A DNA stretch of 64,000 nucleotides from the IMG/VR virus record IMGVR_UViG_3300028840_001395, positions 1 to 64,000 of that record. One strand, given 5' to 3'. The position numbers and the translations under genes are program-made. Positions 1 to 6,335 of this stretch are shown one piece after another; the stretch's first letter is position 1; each line of letters opens with the position of its first letter. The notes under the pieces are model-generated. The model was given only the letters and a program-made list of their open reading frames with translations, was not told where the DNA came from and searched no databases. This DNA is from a virus.

Positions 1-605
1 CCGACCTTCGTGGTCTGAGGCTCGGTGGCGGGGGCGGGTGGCGGAGCCGGGGTCTGGTACTCGACCTCGGTGGGGGGCTCCTCACTCACCGTCATCGTGG
101 CCTTCTCCGGCACCGGAGTGGAGGTGGCCTCTTCACCCGGAGCATAGGGCGCATCCTCGATGGGAGCGTCCACCGGGAGGGGGGGAGCGGTCTTGGTCGT
201 GGCCTGGGCCGGGTCGGGACGGGGCGGCGTGATGGCGGCAGCCTCTCGGGCCTCATCCTGGTGATTCTTGAACTTGTCCACCGAACCGACGATCTGCTCC
301 TCCTCGGAAGCCTCCTCCATCTGCATCGGCTCGCCCCGCTCGTTCCCCGCAGACTGGGCCGGACGCACCCGGACTCCGGCGGGCTGCGGGCGATACGTCG
401 AGGTCTGATCCTCGGCGGGCACGAGCCACCCAGCCCGGATACCTGCCTGCAACTGGGGAACCGTGTAGGTCTGGCCACCCCAGCGCATCACGGAGCCGTC
501 GAACTCCACGACGGTGCCCTCGGGGACATCCTGCTGAACCGCCCCCAGATGAACCTTGCTGGTGAAGCGGTAGGGCTTGAAAGTACCAGTCTCGAAATCC
601 GACAT
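1..605 (-). CDS. Hypothetical phage protein, probably virion-associated (partial, C-terminus missing)
   Basis: An ATG at 603-605 opens a minus-strand frame that stays open to the window edge, giving at least 201 codons. The N-terminal 60 residues (starting MSDFETGTFKPYRFTSKVHL) look like a compact domain: a valine-rich strand, then VVEFDGSVMRWGGQTY, then a PQLQAGIRAGWLVP helix. After that the protein becomes low-complexity, rich in Pro, Glu, Ala and Thr, ending in PAPPPAPATEPQTTKV at the edge. Small globular head plus long disordered tail is common in phage head and neck proteins, but no family is recognised and the role is inference. A good Shine-Dalgarno (GGAGGCGAG) precedes the start. Confidence 0.7.
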   Translation of the reverse strand, partial: MSDFETGTFKPYRFTSKVHLGAVQQDVPEGTVVEFDGSVMRWGGQTYTVPQLQAGIRAGWLVPAEDQTSTYRPQPAGVRVRPAQSAGNERGEPMQMEEASEEEQIVGSVDKFKNHQDEAREAAAITPPRPDPAQATTKTAPPLPVDAPIEDAPYAPGEEATSTPVPEKATMTVSEEPPTEVEYQTPAPPPAPATEPQTTKV

Positions 606-766
606 GACTCGCCTCCACGGTCAAATCCACTACATACTACCCCGGAAGTTCGGGGGGAGTTTCAGCTCAAGGTGGTTTAGTTTACCCCGACACCCGAAGG
701 TTGTCACGAATCCCAGCCTTAGATATCACGCAAAACCGGGCACGAAAGCCGGATGTCTCAATGATT

Positions 767-1150
767 TCAGGAACTTGCAAGAGGGGAGGTTCTCGGGATG
801 GTGTCGGGGATGCCCCGGTCAACCTCCAGGAGGTGCCATTTTTCCACCCCCAGGACTTCGATCAGGACGTTATGGGCAGCCATCGGGTCGCATTCTTCCC
901 CGTGAGTGAAGAAGTCACAGGCGACGTAGCCCTTCTCGGGCCAGGTGTGGATTGCGAAGTGAGACTCCTCGACCACGATGACCCCGGTGACGCCCTTGTG
1001 GTCGAACGTGTGAAAGACAGAATCGACGGCCTTGGCGTGAGCCACCCCGGCAGCCACGAGGAGGGCGTTCCGAAGCTGCTCTACATCACTGAGGAGGCTG
1101 GGATGGATACCCCAGTACTCTGCGAGGATGTGGGTGCTCTTGGTGTCCAC
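767..1150 (-). CDS. speD: SpeD-like pyruvoyl-dependent decarboxylase proenzyme (S-adenosylmethionine decarboxylase family)
   Basis: The 127-aa protein has the length and layout of the short bacterial/archaeal AdoMet decarboxylase proenzyme (class 1B). That enzyme self-cleaves at a serine to make a pyruvoyl cofactor, then decarboxylates AdoMet to supply aminopropyl groups for spermidine. The processing motif VVEESHFAIHTWPEKGY is intact, including the cleavage Glu-Ser, the His of ESH and the downstream HTWPE. The usual FTCG motif, whose Cys is the proton donor in Thermotoga-type enzymes, reads FFTHGEECDP here, so His replaces that Cys. Other cysteines lie three residues before the FFTHG motif and four after its His. 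The GTG start at 1150 fits the family N-terminus. It sits beside the Acb2-like gene. Substrate could be AdoMet or, as in neofunctionalised SpeD homologues, arginine or ornithine. Confidence 0.88.
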   Translation of the reverse strand: MDTKSTHILAEYWGIHPSLLSDVEQLRNALLVAAGVAHAKAVDSVFHTFDHKGVTGVIVVEESHFAIHTWPEKGYVACDFFTHGEECDPMAAHNVLIEVLGVEKWHLLEVDRGIPDTIPRTSPLASS

Positions 1151-1186
1151 CTGCTCACCTCATACAAGACGGCAGGTATAGGAGAG

Positions 1187-1429
1187 CTAGCGGGCGTGGG
1201 CGACCCCTGCACTGGCCCACATCCGGGCCTCCTCGACCTTCTCGATGGCCAGCGTCAGTTCCCGGCTGGGGTTCGGACAGTGGATCATCAACTGGGTGGC
1301 GAACTCCATCGCCGCGTCCTGAATCGCCTTGTGATCTTCGACCTCCTCCTTGGAGGGGACCTTGTAGTACATCCGGTTCTTCAGGTCGGCATCGGTGATG
1401 GCTCTGTCACGAACGAACTTCCCGGCCAT
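1187..1429 (-). CDS. acb2: Acb2/Tad1-hairpin-domain protein, candidate anti-CBASS cyclic-nucleotide sponge
   Basis: An 80-aa protein, the family's usual size. The pattern NRMYYKVP, then HKAIQDAAMEFATQL, then CPNPSRELTLAIEKVEEARMW matches the helical-hairpin Acb2/Tad1 domain as remembered (aromatic-Tyr plus Pro, a long helix, a Cys-Pro turn, then a Leu-Glu-Glu-Ala-xx-Trp helix). Known Acb2 proteins bind cyclic di- and trinucleotides and so block CBASS and some other cyclic-nucleotide immune systems. Tyr22 aligns with a ligand-stacking Tyr of characterised Acb2. The partner basic residue 15 positions later is Gln37 here, so ligand preference may differ. The ATG at 1429 overlaps the upstream stop as TGATG, indicating translational coupling; the GTG one codon earlier is less likely. 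Assignment is from remembered motifs, not a search. Confidence 0.78.
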   Translation of the reverse strand: MAGKFVRDRAITDADLKNRMYYKVPSKEEVEDHKAIQDAAMEFATQLMIHCPNPSRELTLAIEKVEEARMWASAGVAHAR

Positions 1430-2010
1430 CACATCACCTCCCAGAGCTTCATCGGATTGTCGATGGTGTCATCCAGGCTCAGATCCTTGGGATACTTGCC
1501 GCTCCAGCGAGCGGCGAAGGGGTCAACCCCAATGCCGTCTGCGTCCATGTTGTCCGGGTGCAGCACACCACTCCCGACCAGCTTCAGATGCTCCACGTCC
1601 TCGGAAGTGAGGGTGAGAGTCGAGTAGGGATCACACTTCACCCCCCAAGTCCACTCCTCACCGTCATCGCTGTAGGGAACCGGCACGGGATCCTCGGTGG
1701 CGATGCAGACCTCGTTCTCGGTTCCCTGATCTGCGATGGTGCCGTCAGGCTCGACCACCCGGAAGATGTCACCCGTGCGAAGGGCGCTGAACCGTGTTCG
1801 ATGCCAGCAGACGACGCCCTCGGCGTCCATGTAGGCGATGTCGGCACCCCGGATCTTGAGGGACGACCCTGACCAGCCCGGATTCGGGGTGACCTTGATG
1901 TTGATCTTCTTGGGCGGCGACTCCTTGGCGTCCAGCTTGACCGGAAGGAGTCCGGCTCCGCCCAGCACCATCAGGCTGCCCAGAAATCCTCGACGGGTCA
2001 TGTCAGGCAT
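1429..2010 (-). CDS. Hypothetical protein with a twin-arginine (Tat) signal peptide
   Basis: The 193-aa protein starts MPDMTRRGFLGSLMVLGG and continues AGLLPVKLDA. This is a textbook Tat signal: polar n-region, RRGFLG motif, moderately hydrophobic h-region and an A-x-A-like end near residue 28. The mature part has a Lys/Pro-rich linker and then a beta-rich domain (GADIAYMDAEGVVCWHRTRF, GDIFRVVEPDGT, EVCIATEDPVPVPY) with two Trp-rich stretches. I recall similar domains without a signal peptide in other large phages but cannot give a function. The GGAGGAGGTGACC Shine-Dalgarno supports ATG 2010. It is coupled to the Acb2-like gene. Export of a folded phage protein to the periplasm or membrane is inferred; fortuitous resemblance is possible but the motif is unusually complete. 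Confidence 0.75.
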   Translation of the reverse strand: MPDMTRRGFLGSLMVLGGAGLLPVKLDAKESPPKKINIKVTPNPGWSGSSLKIRGADIAYMDAEGVVCWHRTRFSALRTGDIFRVVEPDGTIADQGTENEVCIATEDPVPVPYSDDGEEWTWGVKCDPYSTLTLTSEDVEHLKLVGSGVLHPDNMDADGIGVDPFAARWSGKYPKDLSLDDTIDNPMKLWEVM

Positions 2011-2034
2011 CGGTCACCTCCTCCCTGATTATAC

Positions 2035-2775
2035 CTACCCGAAAACGATGCGGGCCATGATCATCTGCCAGCCCCGATTGCTACTCCGATAGACGTGGAA
2101 CACCTCGTCGGGAAAGCTCTTGAGACCACATAGCTTTCCCAACGCCTCCCTGAAAGATTCCCGGCATTGCTGGATGGTTCTGCCATGCGAGGACCGGAAA
2201 ACCATGTTCAGGACCAGGAGGAATCGGCCCGTCTTGACCACCTGATCCTGGGCGAAGTGGACGAATGGGGCGCACCGCTGCAAGAGATGATGGTCACCCG
2301 TGGAGTAGTAGGAGTCCGCGATCAGGACACCAGTTCGTTCCAGCTCGGGCGTGAACAGGTAGTCCTCCAGCATCCCATAGAGCCACTGGGCTGTCCCCTC
2401 CTTGGTCTCCTTGGAGAAGAAGTCGGCGTTGTCACGGAGGATACCCTTCTTGACCGGATCGCGGACATGGACGTAGGTAGGGTCCGAATTCGCGGGGAAA
2501 GCAATGGTCAGCGGCTCCGTCCAACTGTCCTTGATCTGATTCTGGGGGACGACCACCAACACACCGTCGATCTCGCCCGACCGAATGAGGTCTTCAGCCA
2601 CCGTCCGGCAGATGATCGACTTCCCAGAGCCCATCTGGCTGCACAGGATGGCGTCTTTCTGATCGGGGTCCGACAGGTCAGCCCGCAGAAACTCTACCGC
2701 GTCTTCCTGGTATCCCCGAAGTGTGATGGAGGCCCCGAAGAGAAGATCTTCCAGCATCTCGAAGGCGTCGCGCAT
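2035..2775 (-). CDS. SF2-helicase-like ATPase fragment, probably degenerate
   Basis: The first ~100 of 246 residues look like the N-terminal RecA domain of an SF2 helicase: TLRGYQEDAVEFL (Q-motif-like), CSQMGSGKSIICRTVAEDLI (Walker A, motif I), then VLVVVPQNQIKDSW (motif Ia). The expected DEAD/DEAH box is replaced by GVLIADSYYSTGDHH. No second RecA domain follows; the C-terminal half (FAQDQVVKTGRFLLVLNMVF onward) resembles nothing I know. Full SF2 enzymes are over 400 aa. This is either a truncated and diverged helicase or a small ATPase reusing one lobe. It lies downstream of the capsid terminator at 2830-2859, so it needs its own promoter or read-through. No obvious promoter is seen in the 115-bp gap. 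Confidence 0.65.
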   Translation of the reverse strand: MRDAFEMLEDLLFGASITLRGYQEDAVEFLRADLSDPDQKDAILCSQMGSGKSIICRTVAEDLIRSGEIDGVLVVVPQNQIKDSWTEPLTIAFPANSDPTYVHVRDPVKKGILRDNADFFSKETKEGTAQWLYGMLEDYLFTPELERTGVLIADSYYSTGDHHLLQRCAPFVHFAQDQVVKTGRFLLVLNMVFRSSHGRTIQQCRESFREALGKLCGLKSFPDEVFHVYRSSNRGWQMIMARIVFG

Positions 2776-2829
2776 GATGACCCCGCAGAATTCCTCTGCG
2801 AGATACTACCCTTTCCCTGAGAAAAGAAA

Positions 2830-2859
2830 CCGCCCCCCGGCCCGCGAGCCGGGGGGCGG
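2830..2859 (-). terminator. Intrinsic terminator after the major capsid gene
   Basis: A perfect 12-bp G+C stem (arms 2830-2841 and 2848-2859) closes a 6-nt loop. On the minus strand it is followed by GTTTCTTTTCTC. It lies 32 bp downstream of the capsid stop codon and before the helicase-like gene, so it should end the head-gene transcript. Confidence 0.85.
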
Positions 2860-2890
2860 CGAAAGCACTAGAAGCTCAGGTGCCGGTCAG

Positions 2891-3766
2891 CTACCGGGTG
2901 ATCGTGAGCCGGGTCAGACCACGGGGGTTGTAGGCCCCGATGCCCAGGTTCTCGAACACGCTGAAGCCGATGGTCCGCGCCTTCGGGTCGTCGGCGGAGA
3001 GCACGGTCAGCTCGGTGCGGACCGGAATCCGACCGAACATCTCGGGCTCGCAGCAGACGTAAACCGTCCCGACCGGAACCAGGCGGCTCGTCACGATCTG
3101 GGCTCCCCAGAGGGTCGCCATCAGGCCGGTCTTGAGCAGGGTCGCCTGGGTCTCGATGTCGAGGATGTCACGCCCGAACTTGCGGAGGTCGGCGTAGTCC
3201 CTCGCGTTCATGTACACGCGCGCGACCCGGAGGTCGTGGCGCTCGATGAGCGCGAAGGCGTCGGCCAGCACGGCACCGGACAGGGGAGCCACGACCGGGA
3301 TGTCGGGGTTCATCTGCGCCGGGAGGCTGTCGAAGCCCGCCGTGGCGATGCTGTCGAGGATGGCGAAGACGCGCTCGTCCTCGGCGGCCTGGATCTGGGC
3401 GCGAGCCAGATCCTGCGCCCGCTCGATGAGGTCGAAGCGACGCTCCTTGATCTGCGTCAGCGGGATCTCGGGGTTGCTGGCGACCTCGAACAGGGGGAAG
3501 ATCACGCGCCGGGGCTTGGTCACGGCGAGGATGTTCTCGCCCTCCTCGCCCACGATGTACGCGGTCACGTCCGGGTCCTTGTCGTAGATCGGCAGGGCAC
3601 CGTCCGGGAGCTGCTCCACCAGGAACGTCTTGCGTCCCACGGCGGCGTAGTCCCGACGAGTGCGGAGGGGCTGCGTCATCGACGCGGCGAGCTTCGCCCG
3701 ACCCTGCGGGGTCTTGACGTACTCACCGATGATGCGCTGCTTGACTGCGTTGCTCACGTTTGCCAT
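2891..3766 (-). CDS. Major capsid protein, HK97-fold type
   Basis: A 291-aa protein with family-typical features. There is a basic helical N-terminus (MANVSNAVKQRIIGEYVKTP) and a central helix (IKERRFDLIERAQDLARAQI) resembling the HK97 spine helix. Next comes a P-domain-like stretch (VARVYMNARDYADLRKFGRD), then WGAQIVTSRLVPVGTVYV and a C-terminal GFSVFENLGIGAYNPRG. The last two elements are hallmarks of capsid proteins in many large phages. It forms the icosahedral head shell. It lies downstream of the protease and scaffold-like genes and just before a strong terminator, the expected place for the most abundant product. Shine-Dalgarno GGGAGGGAG precedes ATG 3766. No long delta-domain is visible, agreeing with a separate scaffold. 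Confidence 0.9.
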   Translation of the reverse strand: MANVSNAVKQRIIGEYVKTPQGRAKLAASMTQPLRTRRDYAAVGRKTFLVEQLPDGALPIYDKDPDVTAYIVGEEGENILAVTKPRRVIFPLFEVASNPEIPLTQIKERRFDLIERAQDLARAQIQAAEDERVFAILDSIATAGFDSLPAQMNPDIPVVAPLSGAVLADAFALIERHDLRVARVYMNARDYADLRKFGRDILDIETQATLLKTGLMATLWGAQIVTSRLVPVGTVYVCCEPEMFGRIPVRTELTVLSADDPKARTIGFSVFENLGIGAYNPRGLTRLTITR

Positions 3767-3781
3767 CGGTTACTCCCTCCC

Positions 3782-4474
3782 TCAGATGCGCTGGTCGTAG
3801 ACCAGTTCGGTCTGGACCGCATCCGGCGGCATCTTGAGGATGCCGATGACGGTGGACTGGTTGTCCGCCCCAGCCACGAAGGACTGCGCCGCGACGGCCT
3901 GCGAGTCGGTCGAGCTGATGGCGGGGCCTGCGATGACCTGCTCGGCGGGCATCAGGAAGCCGTTCCGGGACGAGATGAGCCGCATCCCCGTGGTGTACAC
4001 GAGCGCGGTTCCCGCGACCGGAGCGCCGCCGACGCCGTTGCCGATCATGGCCGTCTCGTAGAGCGCGTTGCCGTAGGTGCCCTGGGAGGACATGTACGGC
4101 CCCTTGCCCGACGCAACGCTCGGAAGGTTCTCGTAGGCGTGGCCATTGGCATCGTTGATGAAGCATCCGAGGACATCATACCCGATGGCCTGCGTCAGGT
4201 CCGCCGCGATGGCGGTCTGCACGGCATTCGAGCCCGGTCCTCCGATGAAGTTGCTCCCCGCGTCGGGCCGCGTGAACGCCACCGAGCCGGAGAGGACACC
4301 CGTCAGAGAGGTGTCAACCCGAGTCGAGACGTTGGTGGCGACCGCCGGGGGGTTGGTCTGGGTGAACGCATCGTCCGTCAGGACACCCACGGTGTTCCGC
4401 ACGCCAGCGTGCAGAAGCCGGAGCATCGAGGAACTCTCCGTCCAACCACCCGAAGCCTGTCCAAGCAGTGGCAT
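3782..4474 (-). CDS. Putative virion structural protein upstream of the capsid gene (head accessory or decoration candidate)
   Basis: The 230-aa product is rich in Gly, Ala, Ser and Thr, with short alternating-hydrophobic segments (QTAIAADLTQAIGYDVLGCF, GTALVYTTGMRLISS, QVIAGPAISSTDSQAVAAQSF). This looks like a beta-rich capsid-associated protein. No enzyme motif or signal peptide is seen. It sits 15 bp upstream of the capsid gene with an excellent GAGGAGGAAAC ribosome site, so high expression is likely. Decoration, head-completion or minor capsid roles are all possible; the name comes from position and composition, not a recognised family. Confidence 0.65.
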   Translation of the reverse strand: MPLLGQASGGWTESSSMLRLLHAGVRNTVGVLTDDAFTQTNPPAVATNVSTRVDTSLTGVLSGSVAFTRPDAGSNFIGGPGSNAVQTAIAADLTQAIGYDVLGCFINDANGHAYENLPSVASGKGPYMSSQGTYGNALYETAMIGNGVGGAPVAGTALVYTTGMRLISSRNGFLMPAEQVIAGPAISSTDSQAVAAQSFVAGADNQSTVIGILKMPPDAVQTELVYDQRI

Positions 4475-4703
4475 GTTTCCTCCTCGCCGTCTGCTCCCTG
4501 TTTACAGGGCCTGGTGGTGGGGCCGTTTCTTACGACCCCGGTTTTCCAACCCACGGCGGTTTCGCGGAACCTCCGTGGAACTGCGTGGGACTCTCATCCC
4601 TTCTACATCTATGCCCATTTAATAGAGCGACTATTGAGAAAAGTCGCTCTACCGAGGGGTCAGGGCCGAGAAAGTTGTGGCCCTGACCCCCGGAGAGAAC
4701 CTG
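4475..4703 (-). other. Intergenic region with two stem-loops between the scaffold-like and head-accessory genes
   Basis: No gene is seen in these 229 bases. A 12-bp perfect stem (4656-4667 with 4679-4690, 11-nt loop) lies right after the scaffold-like stop codon. A 9-bp stem (4623-4631 with 4643-4651) follows. Neither has a strong U-tract on the minus strand, so they may attenuate or protect mRNA ends rather than terminate fully. A short palindrome CCCTGTTTACAGGG (4496-4509) lies 22 bp before the next start. Stepped expression of scaffold versus capsid proteins could depend on these structures. Confidence 0.6.
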
Positions 4704-6335
4704 CTACTCGGCGGAGCCCTTGACGCCGAAGACGCTGCTCACGTCCGGCTCGGAGTCCCAGAGCTGCGACAGCTCGTTGACCTCGTTGCCCCCGGCGGGG
4801 GCGGGCTGGACGTGCCCGACCTTGGCGACGCCCTTGGACGCCTTCTTGGGCTGCGGGCGCTGGGTGGCCTTCTTCTTGCCGCCCTCCTTCTCGTCCTTGT
4901 CCTTGGCCTCTTCCTCGTCCTCTTCCTGGATGGTCTCGGCGGCCTCTTCCTCGGCCTCCTCCTCATCCTCCTTCTTCTCTTCCTCGTCCTCGGACTTCTT
5001 GGACGCGACGCGCTCGATGTCGCCGCCGAAGATGTCCATCAGGAGCGAGTCGTCCTCGGTGATGACCGAGTCCTCGGTGGCCAGGCCCATCGGGTCGCCC
5101 TGCATCGAGAACATGTCGGCCTCGACGCTGGACTCCTTGTCGGAGTCCTCATCGGCCTCCTCGTCCTGGTCGTCGTCGCCGTTGTCGTCGCCGTTGTCGT
5201 CGTCCTCGTCATCCTCGGACTTCTTCTTGGCGGCCTCCTTGTCGGAGCTGTCGTCGTCCTCGTCATCCTCGGACTTCTTGGCGGACATGATCTCCATGCC
5301 CTCCTCGATCATCTCCTCCATGCCCTCGACGCCATCGTCCTCGTCCATCATCTCGGCCAGCATGGCGGCCTCGTCCGGATCGAGGTCGGTGTAGAGGTCA
5401 TCGACCATCACGTCCTGGGCGTAGAAGGAAGCGACCACCTCATCGCGGGCGATGATGCCGTCACCGTCGGTGTCGAGGCTGGCGAACACGGCCTTGCTTC
5501 CGCGCCACTCGTCCTGGCTGACGAAGCCATCGTTGTCCGTGTCGAACTGGTCGAACATCACGGCGATGGGGTTGTCCGGGCTGGCGGTGTGCTCGTCCTT
5601 CGCGGTCGCGGCACCCTCGGCACGCTCCTGCTCCTCGGTCTGGGGCTTGGGAGCGAGGGTGTCACCCTTGGGGTCGTTCTGGTCGGCGTTCTTGAGACCC
5701 TTCACCTCGGCGGTGAGGGCTTCGAGCTTCGCCATCACGGACTCGGCGGAGTACTTGGGGCCGCAGGCCATCTCGACGTCCTCCTCGACCTCGACCTCCT
5801 CGTCGTCCTCGGCCAGAAGCGCATCGACCATCTCGTCCTCGACCATGACCTCATCGTCCAGCATCAGGTCATCCTGGGCGAGGAAGCCGCCACCGAGGCG
5901 CTCCAGGGTCTTGTTGAGCTGCTCGTCGGGCATGTCCATGTAGTCGAGGGCCTGGTCCTCGACCATCTCGGTCGAAGCCTCCTTGCCCAGCGTGTGGCGG
6001 GCGAGGCGGATGCACTTGTCGGCCTTCTTGACGACCTGGGCGCGGAGGCTCTTGGCCGACTTCGGCAGGCGCGGCTGACGCTTGTGCGCCGGGTGATCCT
6101 GATCCTCGACATCGTAGCCAGGGTCTGCCGGAGGGTTGCCGTCCGGATAGGGCGGCGGATGGACATCCTCGGCCCACGAGGACGTGTCACCGTTCTCGTA
6201 CTGGCTGGCCTCGGGGTCCTCCTGGGTGTGCGCCGGGTGGCCCTGATCCTCTGTCCCGTAGCCAGGGGTTGCGGGCGGAGCAGACGCCTTGCGATCTGTC
6301 GCCTGCCGCCTCGTCATGCGGTTACGCTTGCTCAT
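4704..6335 (-). CDS. Acidic scaffold/prohead-core-like protein with two EF-hand calcium-binding loops
   Basis: A 543-aa, very acidic protein between protease and capsid genes, the usual place for a scaffolding or core protein. Residues ~1-90 are Pro-rich with two near-repeats (PGYGTEDQGHPAH and PGYDVEDQDHPAH). Residues ~90-150 form a basic helical domain. Two canonical EF-hand loops follow: DTDNDGFVSQDE (~265-276) and DTDGDGIIARDE (~288-299), both with Asp at 1, 3 and 5, Gly at 6 and Glu at 12. The rest is highly charged Asp/Glu/Lys helix, probably coiled coil, ending in a Pro/Lys-rich tail. Calcium binding is a confident inference from the loops; the scaffold role is inferred from charge and synteny. 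Start ATG 6335 has AAGGAGGAG and overlaps the protease gene by 14 bp. Confidence 0.75.
   Translation of the reverse strand: MSKRNRMTRRQATDRKASAPPATPGYGTEDQGHPAHTQEDPEASQYENGDTSSWAEDVHPPPYPDGNPPADPGYDVEDQDHPAHKRQPRLPKSAKSLRAQVVKKADKCIRLARHTLGKEASTEMVEDQALDYMDMPDEQLNKTLERLGGGFLAQDDLMLDDEVMVEDEMVDALLAEDDEEVEVEEDVEMACGPKYSAESVMAKLEALTAEVKGLKNADQNDPKGDTLAPKPQTEEQERAEGAATAKDEHTASPDNPIAVMFDQFDTDNDGFVSQDEWRGSKAVFASLDTDGDGIIARDEVVASFYAQDVMVDDLYTDLDPDEAAMLAEMMDEDDGVEGMEEMIEEGMEIMSAKKSEDDEDDDSSDKEAAKKKSEDDEDDDNGDDNGDDDQDEEADEDSDKESSVEADMFSMQGDPMGLATEDSVITEDDSLLMDIFGGDIERVASKKSEDEEEKKEDEEEAEEEAAETIQEEDEEEAKDKDEKEGGKKKATQRPQPKKASKGVAKVGHVQPAPAGGNEVNELSQLWDSEPDVSSVFGVKGSAE

Noticed and set aside
2723-4723. 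A 666-codon plus-strand frame over the capsid genes
   Set aside because: Antisense to the capsid and head-accessory genes; no ribosome site and low-complexity translation.
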